55,388 nt of DNA from Bacteroidota bacterium (GTDB lineage: Bacteria; Bacteroidota; Bacteroidia; Bacteroidales; Paludibacteraceae), in NCBI GenBank assembly GCA_030706455.1, contig JAUZOL010000005.1, positions 1 to 55,388 on the forward strand, written 5' to 3'. Both the position numbers and the translations under genes were made by a program. Numbering within the stretch: position 1 is the first letter of the stretch; the number at the start of each line of letters is the position of its first letter. Below the pieces are notes generated by a model, which saw only the letters and a program-made list of their open reading frames with translations, searched no databases and was not told where the DNA came from. Shown one piece after another: positions 1-9,140 of this stretch.

Positions 1-92
1 AATTCTGACACTCAAACCCTATTTATTAGGAGTTTTCTCACAACTTCCGAAGTGGCTTTATTCTGTTTAAAGGTGACTTTTATTATCCGAAA

Positions 93-124
93 TTTTCTGA
101 TATGACAAAAAGTCAATACCTTTG
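93..124 (+). promoter_or_regulatory. Promoter of tRNA-Leu
   Basis: A TACCTTTG box at 117-124 matches the Bacteroidetes -7 consensus TAnnTTTG exactly and lies 12 bases before the tRNA. A T-rich TTTT at 93-96 sits at the -33 distance (20-base spacer), a weak match to TTTG. The -7 box is directly visible; promoter activity is inferred. Confidence 0.6.
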
Positions 125-136
125 CACTCTCAAAAT

Positions 137-217
137 GCGGATGTGGCGTAATGGTAGCCGCGCCAGACTTAGGATCTGGTGCCGAGAGGCGTGGGGGTTC
201 GAGTCCCTTCATCCGCA
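137..217 (+). tRNA. tRNA-Leu (anticodon TAG)
   Basis: A cloverleaf can be drawn by hand. The 7-bp acceptor stem pairs GCGGATG (137-143) with CATCCGC (210-216), followed by discriminator A217. The anticodon stem CCAGA/TCTGG (163-167/175-179) encloses loop CTTAGGA with anticodon TAG at 170-172. A long variable arm and the T-loop GTTCGAGTC follow, as expected of a class II leucine tRNA. CCA is not encoded. It is the last gene before the convergent peptidoglycan locus. Confidence 0.97.
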
Positions 218-228
218 CACACATTTTC

Positions 229-258
229 AATAAGGCTTTTTTCAAAGCCTTATTTTTT
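229..258. terminator. Bidirectional terminator between tRNA-Leu and the phosphoesterase gene
   Basis: A perfect 11-bp stem (229-239 with 244-254, core AAGGCTTT/AAAGCCTT) with a TTTC loop is followed by a T run on the plus strand and by an A/T-rich tract on the minus strand. It lies between convergent genes. The TAA stop of the minus-strand gene (250-252) falls within the downstream arm. Confidence 0.8.
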
Positions 259-2082
259 TGCCCCTATCTTATAGATTTTACCTTCTATCAGGGAGAAATA
301 AACATTTCCCTGCGCATCGCAGCTAAATTGATTTACTTCGGAATTACCTTCTTTGAATGACCACAACACCTTGTGTGATGCGGCATCGACAGCCACCACC
401 ACTCCGTTGCGAGAACCGAGGTAAACCACCCCGTTTTGTTCCTGTATCGGACAAGGAGCATGTTCGTAGCCCAGACCGGCATCAACCGTCCAGAGAGGTT
501 TGTATTCCGAACTCTCGGATGAGACAGCCAGCAACTGACCGTCCATCAGTTTGGCATATACCGTCTTTCCGTCGGCAGAAACGCCCTGCGACTCACGTAC
601 CTGATACTGATTGCTACGCCACAACTGTTTACCCGTAGAGAGATCGAGAGCCGTCATGTAGCGGTCGGGAGCCACAATGATTACCTTACCGTCGTGTACT
701 GCAGGCACACAATTGGCCGGAGAATAAAGATCCTGAGCCTTTCCGTTATTCCATTTCCAAATCAAAGCACCTGTTTGCTGATTCAGGCAATAAAGGTTCG
801 TATCCCAGGCCCCGAACAAAATCTTACCGTCGGCAATAGCAGGCCGTGCCTGACAATAGTTATTGATATCCGTAAACTTCCAATCGACCTTTCCCGTAGC
901 GACATCAACGCAGTAGAATGATTTATAGCCACCCTGATACAGTTTTCCATCTACCACACAGCCATCGGCAACAAACGGGCCGTCAGCTTTTACCGTCCAA
1001 ACCTCCCTGCCATTTTTAGCTGATAACGCTCTGAGCTCACCATCGGCGGTAGGAACGATCACCAGACCATTTGCACAGACCGGGGTGGCATAGAGCGAGT
1101 AGCCGAAAGAAACGCTCCACAGCACCTTTCTCCTCGCCTTAGAGAGGGCTTTGATTTCACCCAACGAATTTCCGAAATAGAGCGCATTTTTATCGACAGC
1201 AACGCCGGTAAAAACGGAGGCTTTATCCTGATATGCCAACGAGACAGAAGTCGGTTGCTCAAATTGAGGCAAAGCAGTCGGTTCTGACGGCTCTGTCATT
1301 TTACGGCTGGCATCCATCGAAAAAGCAAAACGACGCTTCATCGTTTCTCCCAACTTCTTTTCGTTCACAAAAACAGAATCGGGAGTAACCTGAACCACAG
1401 TATAGCCGGCAGTCACGGTATCCTGCCCCAAAAAGGTAGAACGAACCATCATACCTTTCATGCCCTCAAAATTCATCTCTTTGTAGGCATGACCGTGTCC
1501 GCAAAAAGAGACAATGGCATCATGTTTTTTCAGAACAGAAACAACTTCGCCTGCATTGCCCATATCGTTTTCAACCAAGGGGTAATGCGCAAAAGCCAGC
1601 AATCGGGTACCTTTTACGGTCTCTTTGGTAAGAATGGAGTCGAGCCAAAGCAAATCTTCGTGCTTCACATGGCCGTCACCCATTTTCATATAAGGGCCGG
1701 TGTTATACCCCACAAAAAGCAGGTTATCGCGCTTAAAGAAGAAACGGTCGGAACCGAACAGACGGTAATATTCACGGACAGCGCTCTGCGACCAGGTTGT
1801 CTCGTGGTTGCCCGGAATAAGGTAGTAAGGCTTACGGAAACGGGCAAACAACCGCTTGTCGTTGGCCAGCTCGGCATTGCTCCCCTGATTGGTAATATCG
1901 CCAGTGATAATCACAAAAGGAATATCGGAAGCATTTATTTCGTCGACGATACGATTCAGTGCACGTTCATTGGCTTTACCGGGAGAAACATGCAAATCGG
2001 TAAGTAATGCAAACTTTGTCTGAGCCTGAAGAAACAGGCTCACCATCAACCCACAAAAGATCATCAATCGCCTCATCGTCAT
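250..2082 (-). CDS. Exported metallophosphoesterase fused to a PQQ-type beta-propeller
   Basis: The product has 610 residues with an N-terminal signal sequence (about 1-21). Residues 24-230 form a calcineurin-like phosphoesterase: D29-x-H31, GD at 61-62, GNHE at 91-94, H166 and GHGH at 195-198 supply the usual two-metal ligands. From about 280 to the end are repeated blades of the PQQ/PilW-type propeller, with repeats such as G-x-L-x-A-L-x-A-x-x-G-x-x-x-W. It is the last gene of the minus-strand set, 5 bases after the GH20 gene, so it is probably co-transcribed. Both domains are clear. The substrate is not: a phosphorylated cell-wall sugar or wall polymer would fit the neighbours, but nothing in the sequence fixes this. 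Confidence 0.85.
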   Translation of the reverse strand: MTMRRLMIFCGLMVSLFLQAQTKFALLTDLHVSPGKANERALNRIVDEINASDIPFVIITGDITNQGSNAELANDKRLFARFRKPYYLIPGNHETTWSQSAVREYYRLFGSDRFFFKRDNLLFVGYNTGPYMKMGDGHVKHEDLLWLDSILTKETVKGTRLLAFAHYPLVENDMGNAGEVVSVLKKHDAIVSFCGHGHAYKEMNFEGMKGMMVRSTFLGQDTVTAGYTVVQVTPDSVFVNEKKLGETMKRRFAFSMDASRKMTEPSEPTALPQFEQPTSVSLAYQDKASVFTGVAVDKNALYFGNSLGEIKALSKARRKVLWSVSFGYSLYATPVCANGLVIVPTADGELRALSAKNGREVWTVKADGPFVADGCVVDGKLYQGGYKSFYCVDVATGKVDWKFTDINNYCQARPAIADGKILFGAWDTNLYCLNQQTGALIWKWNNGKAQDLYSPANCVPAVHDGKVIIVAPDRYMTALDLSTGKQLWRSNQYQVRESQGVSADGKTVYAKLMDGQLLAVSSESSEYKPLWTVDAGLGYEHAPCPIQEQNGVVYLGSRNGVVVAVDAASHKVLWSFKEGNSEVNQFSCDAQGNVYFSLIEGKIYKIGAKK

Positions 2083-2087
2083 CCCGT

Positions 2088-4592
2088 TTATTCAATTCGC
2101 AAATCCTGAAATGTAACAATAGCTTCATCGTTCGGACCATCGATCACAATTTTCACTGCTTTTAGTGGTTGGAACGGACGAAGCACGGCAGTTCCTTTCT
2201 CAAATTTATCGCCACGCATCCAGTTCTCTCCGTCGACAGAGTATTCCACGTGACCATTCTTCAACAAATAAAAAGCAGTGAGAGTTCCGGTGTTGAAGGT
2301 TATCTTTGAGCAGGTCAACGGTTGTGCAAAAACATACGTAACCGATTGCCCGGCAGTTCCACGGTCAGTCGTTCGTGCAACGGTTTCAAAGTCGTAATCG
2401 GTCAGATAACGGGCATATTCCGGGTTCAGGTTGGCATTTACGGAGACTCCGACGGCAGGCTCCATATAGCGTGAACGTTCGATTTTCACCACACCCGAAA
2501 CATTCTCTTTACCTTGTACAACTGCTTTTAACGAGTACTTTTTCGTTTTATCGAAAGCAAAGAGCGGCAAGCGATAACGCTGCGTACGATCCGTGGAACT
2601 GATTTTGTCATCGGATGCAACAGCAATGCCATTCTCATAAATCCTCACCTGCGATACTGATGCTGAACCTTTCGTTTGCTGATCGGGCACAAAGGTTGCA
2701 TACCAGATACCCGGACGATCTACCAGTCCGGTCAGATCCCACACCTGCTGTTTGGGTTTGGCAACAGAGTCAGACACCCAGCCACCCACGTTTTCGCATT
2801 CGGGCGATACTGCCACGCTGGAGAGATTCTTATATATCGTTTTGAATTTCAGTTTTTCGTAGTTGAATTCTTTCACCGGACCGGAATAAAGAGTCGACGA
2901 AGCATTTGGTTCGCCTCCGTCACCGGTATAGCGAACTTCCGCTCCCGAATATGGCGCCGTAGCCGTCACCACTCCGTTTTTGTAAGTAACGACAGGGAAT
3001 GGCACCCGGAAGGCAATGCCCATATTGTACATCCGTTCAAAATGAGAAGAGGTCAATCGTTGATAAAAATCGTTCCAGTTACGTAGCGACTGCTGAGTCC
3101 AACCGGCTTCGGCCATTGCACAAATGCGCGGATAGGATTGATATTCGAGGAAACGAGCCGGTTCGTTAAGCAGTTCGGCCCAAATAGCCGCCTGTACACC
3201 GACCACCCGTTTGGCTTGTTCCGGCGCAAAAACAGCATTATCAGCCGGATCGAGCGCATACACTTTATCAAGAGGTACCAGTCCGGCCCAGTTGTGACCG
3301 CGTTCGTATTTCGACTGCGCCATGTCGAAATAATAATTTTGTCCCACCATAATCACAGTAGGAACGCCCTTTTCGGTTGCAACTTCTGCCCGTTTCAACG
3401 AACGCCAGGCATACACCTGAGTAGAGCCTTCCAAATCACCGCCATCCAATATTTCATCCCATCCGGCCATCCGTTTGCCCAAGCCGTCAATAATCTTGTT
3501 TAACCGATGAACGAAATAGTTCTGCAATTCTTCGGGGCTTTTCATATTCTCTTTCTTCATAAAAGCCGAACAGATAGGACAACGGGGCCAGATAGCCATA
3601 TTCACCTCATCGCCGCCAATGTGAATAATTTTTGAAGGGAACAGAGCAGCCACCTCTTTCAGAATATTAGCCAACATCGTAAAATTGGCTTCATTGCCCA
3701 CGCACCAGGCATCGCCCATGTCGTCGGCAGCACGTTTTGCCTCATCTCTACTGGTCGGACACAAAATTTCGGGATAGGCAGAAGCAGCAGCATGGCTATG
3801 TCCCGGCAGATCAATTTCGGGAATCACTTCGATATGCCGTTCGGCAGCATAACGGATAATCTCCCTGATCTGTTTTTGCGTATAGAAACCACCATACCGT
3901 TTATCGCCCGAACCAAGAGTAGGAGCAATTGCTTCGTTTGGTCCGCGCCAGGCAGCAACGGAGGTAAGCTTCGGATATTTCTTGATCTCAATACGCCAGC
4001 CCTGATCGTCAGTCAGGTGCCAGTGAAACTTATTGATTTTGTGCATCGCCAACCAGTCGATGTAAGTCTTGACGGTTTGCTCATCAAAAAACTGACGCAC
4101 TACGTCGAGCATCATGCCCCGGTAACGAAAGCGAGGATAATCTTTGACCGAAACAGCAGGAACCGCCCATTGAACACCACTCTGAAGTTGCGAAGCATAC
4201 ACCTGAGGAGGTAACAATTGCAATAGGGTTTGAACCCCGTAAAACAATCCATCGGCATCTTTGCCTTGAATTTTGACACCCTTATCTGTCACCGACAGCA
4301 AGTACCCTTCGGCAGGTGTATCCAAAGACGGATTAACACCCAGTTCAATAGATCCCACTGCGGAGGTTGCGGCCAATTTGAAGGGCATTCCGGTCGACCG
4401 GTTAAGCTTTTGCTGGAGATAAACTGCGATTTGTTTGCTTTCTTTCCCGGCCACAATCGAAGTTGCCGAAGTAAGCGGGAAGGTGCCCTGTGCCGGAGTT
4501 ACCTCCACGGGACGGGGGATCAGGTTATACGATTGAGCGAACATCATTCCACAAAACATAGACACAACAATGGTTGACAAAATCTTTTTCAT
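2088..4592 (-). CDS. GH20 beta-N-acetylhexosaminidase, secreted
   Basis: The product has 834 residues and a signal peptide ending near residue 20. A GH20b N-terminal domain (about 22-150) precedes the TIM barrel (about 154-500). The catalytic Asp-Glu pair is D328-E329 in the motif HIGGDE, and the substrate-side motif HWHLTDDQGWR is at 190-200. After the barrel there is a chitobiase-like beta domain and a C-terminal F5/8-type (CBM32-like) carbohydrate-binding region from about 700. The family removes terminal beta-GlcNAc or GalNAc. Next to NamZ and amidase genes, the likely target is non-reducing GlcNAc on murein chains, alternating with NamZ. The gap to the upstream NamZ gene is 40 bases. Confidence 0.93.
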   Translation of the reverse strand: MKKILSTIVVSMFCGMMFAQSYNLIPRPVEVTPAQGTFPLTSATSIVAGKESKQIAVYLQQKLNRSTGMPFKLAATSAVGSIELGVNPSLDTPAEGYLLSVTDKGVKIQGKDADGLFYGVQTLLQLLPPQVYASQLQSGVQWAVPAVSVKDYPRFRYRGMMLDVVRQFFDEQTVKTYIDWLAMHKINKFHWHLTDDQGWRIEIKKYPKLTSVAAWRGPNEAIAPTLGSGDKRYGGFYTQKQIREIIRYAAERHIEVIPEIDLPGHSHAAASAYPEILCPTSRDEAKRAADDMGDAWCVGNEANFTMLANILKEVAALFPSKIIHIGGDEVNMAIWPRCPICSAFMKKENMKSPEELQNYFVHRLNKIIDGLGKRMAGWDEILDGGDLEGSTQVYAWRSLKRAEVATEKGVPTVIMVGQNYYFDMAQSKYERGHNWAGLVPLDKVYALDPADNAVFAPEQAKRVVGVQAAIWAELLNEPARFLEYQSYPRICAMAEAGWTQQSLRNWNDFYQRLTSSHFERMYNMGIAFRVPFPVVTYKNGVVTATAPYSGAEVRYTGDGGEPNASSTLYSGPVKEFNYEKLKFKTIYKNLSSVAVSPECENVGGWVSDSVAKPKQQVWDLTGLVDRPGIWYATFVPDQQTKGSASVSQVRIYENGIAVASDDKISSTDRTQRYRLPLFAFDKTKKYSLKAVVQGKENVSGVVKIERSRYMEPAVGVSVNANLNPEYARYLTDYDFETVARTTDRGTAGQSVTYVFAQPLTCSKITFNTGTLTAFYLLKNGHVEYSVDGENWMRGDKFEKGTAVLRPFQPLKAVKIVIDGPNDEAIVTFQDLRIE

Positions 4593-4632
4593 CAGCTATT
4601 TAATTTGGTTTTCGATTAACAAAAGAATCCGG

Positions 4633-5799
4633 TTATTTTTCGGGATAGAGCAGATAGGGCTTGCGTTGCTGTTTGAACTTCTCCACATCATCCTTCCAAC
4701 GGGCTTTGATCTCATCGGCGCTTTTCCCTTCTTCAATCATTTTGCGGACATAGCTCACCCCGATCAGTTTTTCGAAGAAACTATTGAAGAAGAAATCGTC
4801 CATATTGAGATTTTTATAGGCATCAATCAGATAACTCAGGTCGACACCTTTTTGAAACAACGCTTCATTTGAAGGCACACTTCTCAGATCGACGCCGTGG
4901 CAAAGACGGTCGAGTTGCGGAGGAAATTTGGCACCGGCAATGCTACGGGGCGTAAAACTATAGCTGTAGCCCGTCATGTTGGGATGACCATATTGCTCGA
5001 ACGGCGCATCGGTACCGCGACCCAGACTTACCGGCGTGGCTTCGAAATAACATAACGAGGGGTAGAGATAAATGGAACGCATATCTTTCAGATTGGGCGA
5101 CGGAGCAATAGGCAACTGGTAGAGCGTTGCATGCGTATAATTTTTGCACTTGATTACTTTTACATCGCATTGCGCACCGTTCGTCAGCCACTTTTCACCG
5201 TTCACCATACCAGCCATTTCGCCAAGGGTCATACCATGAACCACCGGCACTGGAATCCATCCCACACCCGAGCGATATTTCAAATCGAGTATCGGTCCGT
5301 CGACATAATGTCCGTTGGGGTTGGGACGGTCGAGAACGATCATTTTAACGTGATTGGCCGCGCAGGCATCCATCATGCGCACCATCGTCGTGAGGTAGGT
5401 GTAAAAACGCAACCCCACATCCTGCAGGTCGTACACCAGTACATCGATTGACTTCATTACCGCATCGCTGGGCTTTCCGGTATTGCCATCGTAGAGCGAT
5501 TTAATAGGAATGCCGGTCTTTTCGTCAACCGAACTGGAGACATGCTCTCCGGCATCGGCCGTTCCCCGAAAACCATGTTCGGGAGAAAAGATGCACACGA
5601 GATTTACGCCTTTCCTGTGCAGGAAATCCACAACATGTTCTTTTCCAATCACGCCGGTCTGGTTGGAGAGCACCCCTACCCGTTTCCCCTGCAACAGTGG
5701 AAGATATTCATCCACACTTTCGGCACCCACTTTGACTTGTGCCACCATGCAGCATTGCAAAGCAAACGCAGCTATTATCAACAGAAAAAATCGTCTCAT
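4633..5799 (-). CDS. namZ: Exo-beta-N-acetylmuramidase NamZ (DUF1343, GH171), copy 1
   Basis: The 388-residue product starts with a signal sequence (about 1-20). The DUF1343 signature blocks are present: NQTG 46-49, PEHGFRG around 73-79, YDLQDVG from 123, DRPNPN 157-162 and HGMTLGE 188-194. E74 in the EHG motif is the candidate catalytic acid. Characterised NamZ enzymes (B. subtilis YbbC; two paralogs in Tannerella forsythia) release MurNAc from the non-reducing end of murein-derived glycans. It sits between the amidase and GH20 genes, whose activities expose its substrate. A second paralog lies at 28219-29457. Confidence 0.9.
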   Translation of the reverse strand: MRRFFLLIIAAFALQCCMVAQVKVGAESVDEYLPLLQGKRVGVLSNQTGVIGKEHVVDFLHRKGVNLVCIFSPEHGFRGTADAGEHVSSSVDEKTGIPIKSLYDGNTGKPSDAVMKSIDVLVYDLQDVGLRFYTYLTTMVRMMDACAANHVKMIVLDRPNPNGHYVDGPILDLKYRSGVGWIPVPVVHGMTLGEMAGMVNGEKWLTNGAQCDVKVIKCKNYTHATLYQLPIAPSPNLKDMRSIYLYPSLCYFEATPVSLGRGTDAPFEQYGHPNMTGYSYSFTPRSIAGAKFPPQLDRLCHGVDLRSVPSNEALFQKGVDLSYLIDAYKNLNMDDFFFNSFFEKLIGVSYVRKMIEEGKSADEIKARWKDDVEKFKQQRKPYLLYPEK

Positions 5800-5845
5800 A
5801 AAAATAAGATAATCAATATTTTGCCCACACGCTCAAATCTCCAAA

Positions 5846-8800
5846 TCATTTACTGATCTTCTGTTCAAAGAAGGTCAGAATACTTTTCATCAAACTGCTT
5901 CGCATTTCAGGCTTCACGGCTTCGAAAGGAATACCGAGCACGCAACTGGCATAATCGCCCTTATAGGCCACTCCGGCACTAAGGTTATTCTCCGAATACC
6001 GGAAAATAGTGTAGCCATTTTTGTCGGCAGGTTCAATGCCATCTGGACGTTCCACCACGTACGATTCACCGTTCAGTTCATTGTAATAATTATAATTGCC
6101 TGTGAACGATTCGAACGGTGAAGCCACAGCTTTGAAACGTCCGCTTACAGCTCCGGCATCGTTTCTCCACTTAAATTTCAGGATGTTCATTGCCCAGGCA
6201 CGATCGGCTTTCGACGCACGCGGATTATCCCAAAGGTCGGTTCCCACGTAAGCACCGGACACAAGCAAATTTCCGCCCTGCAAACAATAATCAGTCAGAA
6301 CCGGTTGCAATCCAACAGGGAAGGTTTTGAACATGGCGGGCTTTGCTCCGTGAGCTGTCACCCACTCTTTTTCTTTGCCCAAAATCACATCCACAACAGC
6401 ATATCCGTCAATATCCACATCGCAATCGGCAACGGACTGTTTGCTTGCAGAAACAAATGAATAACCGTTTTCGGCAAAAGCAGCACCATGCACAGCCGGA
6501 TAATCGAAACTATTTCCTGCAATAACCTGACGCTCGCGATCGGCATTGCTTCCCCCGAAACCGGGAGAATCGTCGTCCATCCAGCCCACGCTGCGGCGGA
6601 ATTCGTATTGGCTACCCACGTAGTTGAACTGTACTTTGTCGGGCACTCCGTGATCGATAAAGTCGGTAAATCCGGTAATCGAATCCTGCGTTGCCCAACT
6701 AGCCGGAGCACTGATGCGAGTAAAGCCATTGACAATCATTGCCACCCCTTTTTCGTTACTCTTTCGGCAAACAGACAAAATTTCGGACGGGAAGCTAACT
6801 CCACCGTCGTTCACGGCTGCGACTTTGAAACTGTAAATTTTATCTTTTTCAATATCGAATTTAGACGATGTCCCTTTTACTATTTTGCCATTATCGAAAT
6901 CGCCGTTGCCCACACGGGTATAAACCACATACTGAGTTGGCACGGCGGTCGGTTCGAGCGAATCGTTGACGGCTTTCCATTTCAATTCCACACTCTTTTC
7001 ACCGGTAAAACGGCTGCTGAAAGCCTCCACCGGAAGCGGTTGCACCACGTATTTGAAACCGTATTGTCCGGCAAGGAAGCGGAGCATTCCCTTGTAAATG
7101 GCACGGCTCACCGTGAAACGGAAGCGGGGATCGAGGCCGTAGCGCATATCGGCAAAATTCTCGTGCGAGAGCAGTTCGAGCAGCATGGTAGGCACATTCG
7201 GCACACGCGCTTCGCTGTACGACTTATTCCACATGGCCCGGCGTGTCCATTTAGGCTCAAACCCGGCACGAATATCGTTCACAATCTGATCCATCACCAA
7301 CGATGTCAGGTCGCGCGAAGCCCAGCGTGATTGCCCGTTTTCAAACATGTCGTTGTTGTGATGAGTCATAAAAATGCCCAATGTTCCGATAATAGAATCG
7401 TTAGGCGTATAACCCGCATCGGTATGAAACGCCAACGCCAGATCGACCGGAATATGAAGCCCATCTTTTCCGGGCAACACCTTCGAACCGCCGGACAGAT
7501 AATTCACCCAGTAACCACGACTCTGAAAATCGTCAGAATAGTCGTTATTGAAATGAGTGCGGCTATAGACCGAATCGGGCATTCCGGCCCACTGCAACCA
7601 GTAACGGGCACCTTCAATATAGCGCGGTCCTCCGCTGGTTTCAGGGGTAAATTTTATCGGTAACTGCGGCACAATCGACTCTTTCGCACCGCCGTCGAGG
7701 TGCTTGGAAGTGCCGGCCATAAAGCCGTCAACATTGGGAGCTCGGGCAATGTTACCCGTTCCGCCTCCGATTTTTACAGCATCGGCGGTCACTACACAAC
7801 CTTTTTTGCCTGAAACGTTTGATAGTGTGATGCGACAAGCATCGTTCTTACCTTTATCGAATGTGAAGGTTCCAAGATAGATCCAGGTTCCGCCACCCAT
7901 CGTCTGATTGACTTTGAATTCGGTTTTTCCACCCAGATGATAAACGGTATAGCGCGCATCGGTGGCACTGTTAGGCAACGATTTGTACGAAACATAAAGC
8001 GCATAACTTCCCCGTTCGGGCATATTGGGCAGCCATTCGACAAGGCTCTCTTTGCCTTTTTTAATGGTATTTACCTGACGGAAAGTTCCTTCAGCAAACG
8101 GATTCTGACCGTCGGTATATTCTTTCCGCTTTTCGGCAAAACCAGTTCCTTCACCGACGTTCCAGCTTTCCGCACCGTTTTGTTCGCGGTATTGAGAGCC
8201 GTAACGCGAAGCATCGTTATCCACAATCACCTCCACGCTGTGGTAGTCGCGCTCGCGGGGCAACAACACGTTGGCTCCTGCATTTTCGAGCATGGGAACC
8301 AGATAAGGCAATACAAAACTCTGCGGGAACAAATCTTCTACCGACTGGAACATCCGTGCTCGCTGCCATTCCCAACGTGCCAGTTTTTGTTCGTAGTACC
8401 AGCCGTGACTCTGCCACAGCGCAATGTGTTTGTTTTGCAAGCCGCTCTTTATTTTATAAGGTTCGGAAATATTTTCCACAAGCGGCACCTTGTTTTCCTT
8501 GTTATTAAAAATACGGCTTTTATCCTTATCCGAAGTACGGTAAACATTCGGAATGAGTTCGCTCAATTTTTGACCGTCGGAAAAGATTGTCAGTTCGTAT
8601 TTTTGCAACGAATCGGGCAACAAACGATGTACGCACGCCTGCATAGCAGCGGCATTTTGTTCGGTAATGGTGATATACGCCAACCTCTCATCCATAGATA
8701 CCACCACATTTTTCGCTTGTTTATCAAGCACAATTGCCTTTACCGAAGTTGTTGCTGCAATTTGTTTCTTGCAGTATGCCGTCAACGAGTCGGATATTGC

Positions 8801-8902
8801 CTTCTTCAGGCCGGCATCCGTAATTTCCTGTGCCGACAAAGCAGACGTTGCCAGCATCAACAAGCAGACACATGCTGCTTTCCAAAGTATTGATTTCATC
8901 AT
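5846..8902 (-). CDS. N-acetylmuramoyl-L-alanine amidase split by a golvesin-type domain
   Basis: The product has 1018 residues with a signal peptide ending near residue 24. Amidase_3 elements appear in two halves. H166 and E178 match the first zinc ligands, followed by a typical leucine helix and an R-x-R-D strand near 216-219. H493 in AFHTDAG replaces the SxHxN ligand, and E576 in MLLELLSHEN matches the catalytic-Glu segment. Between the halves, about 280-380 is a golvesin-C-like beta domain. An FN3 domain follows (about 630-712), then about 300 residues resembling a glutamine-amidotransferase-like or trimerisation fold. Such proteins are often mislabelled xanthan lyase. The assignment rests on the conserved residue order; activity is inferred. 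Expected reaction: cleavage of MurNAc-L-Ala. Confidence 0.78.
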   Translation of the reverse strand: MMKSILWKAACVCLLMLATSALSAQEITDAGLKKAISDSLTAYCKKQIAATTSVKAIVLDKQAKNVVVSMDERLAYITITEQNAAAMQACVHRLLPDSLQKYELTIFSDGQKLSELIPNVYRTSDKDKSRIFNNKENKVPLVENISEPYKIKSGLQNKHIALWQSHGWYYEQKLARWEWQRARMFQSVEDLFPQSFVLPYLVPMLENAGANVLLPRERDYHSVEVIVDNDASRYGSQYREQNGAESWNVGEGTGFAEKRKEYTDGQNPFAEGTFRQVNTIKKGKESLVEWLPNMPERGSYALYVSYKSLPNSATDARYTVYHLGGKTEFKVNQTMGGGTWIYLGTFTFDKGKNDACRITLSNVSGKKGCVVTADAVKIGGGTGNIARAPNVDGFMAGTSKHLDGGAKESIVPQLPIKFTPETSGGPRYIEGARYWLQWAGMPDSVYSRTHFNNDYSDDFQSRGYWVNYLSGGSKVLPGKDGLHIPVDLALAFHTDAGYTPNDSIIGTLGIFMTHHNNDMFENGQSRWASRDLTSLVMDQIVNDIRAGFEPKWTRRAMWNKSYSEARVPNVPTMLLELLSHENFADMRYGLDPRFRFTVSRAIYKGMLRFLAGQYGFKYVVQPLPVEAFSSRFTGEKSVELKWKAVNDSLEPTAVPTQYVVYTRVGNGDFDNGKIVKGTSSKFDIEKDKIYSFKVAAVNDGGVSFPSEILSVCRKSNEKGVAMIVNGFTRISAPASWATQDSITGFTDFIDHGVPDKVQFNYVGSQYEFRRSVGWMDDDSPGFGGSNADRERQVIAGNSFDYPAVHGAAFAENGYSFVSASKQSVADCDVDIDGYAVVDVILGKEKEWVTAHGAKPAMFKTFPVGLQPVLTDYCLQGGNLLVSGAYVGTDLWDNPRASKADRAWAMNILKFKWRNDAGAVSGRFKAVASPFESFTGNYNYYNELNGESYVVERPDGIEPADKNGYTIFRYSENNLSAGVAYKGDYASCVLGIPFEAVKPEMRSSLMKSILTFFEQKISK

Positions 8903-8988
8903 TTCTTATAGTTTTGGGCTCTCCCCAAGAGACTGTCAAAAGTCAATGTTGTTATTGATAAGTCTACAAACCGAAGACTATCTCATTT

Positions 8989-9071
8989 TTTTACCCCTAC
9001 ATCCCCTTAAGGGGACTTTTACGCCAATAAAAATAGCAGATTTATAGCCCCTTCAGGAGTTTGGGGTAAAA
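8989..9071. repeat. Nested palindromic intergenic element (CCCCTTAAGGGG type)
   Basis: Two arms of about 30 bases face each other: 8989-9021 begins TTTTACCCC and contains the perfect 12-bp palindrome CCCCTTAAGGGG (9003-9014), and 9043-9071 ends GGGGTAAAA with a degenerate CCCCTTCAGGAG core. The whole unit is therefore an inverted repeat whose arms are themselves palindromes. It lies in the gap between the epimerase and amidase genes, inside the presumed amidase leader. It resembles a REP- or MITE-like unit; no other copy was seen in this window. Confidence 0.6.
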
Positions 9072-9073
9072 GA

Positions 9074-9081
9074 CAAATATA
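9074..9081 (-). promoter_or_regulatory. Possible -7 promoter box upstream of the amidase gene
   Basis: Read on the minus strand the sequence is TATATTTG, a perfect TAnnTTTG. No convincing TTTG is present at the -33 distance. It would give a leader of about 170 bases running through the palindromic element. Confidence 0.3.
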
Positions 9082-9140
9082 GGCCTTATTCATACTGCCT
9101 AAGGCAATTCACAAGTCGAAGGGCAGATGAGGTCGTATCT

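Noticed and set aside
137-217. tRNA-Leu as integration site of the murein locus
   Set aside because: I saw no second copy of the tRNA 3' end, no integrase and no mobility gene at the far side, so an integrated island is not supported.
6488-8893. Long plus-strand open frames opposite the amidase gene (6488-7330 and 7937-8893)
   Set aside because: They lie wholly antisense to a gene with clear domains, have biased His/Arg/Phe-rich translations and no recognisable motif.
5846-8902. Annotation as xanthan lyase
   Set aside because: There is no polysaccharide-lyase domain; zinc-amidase ligands and a golvesin insertion explain the sequence better.
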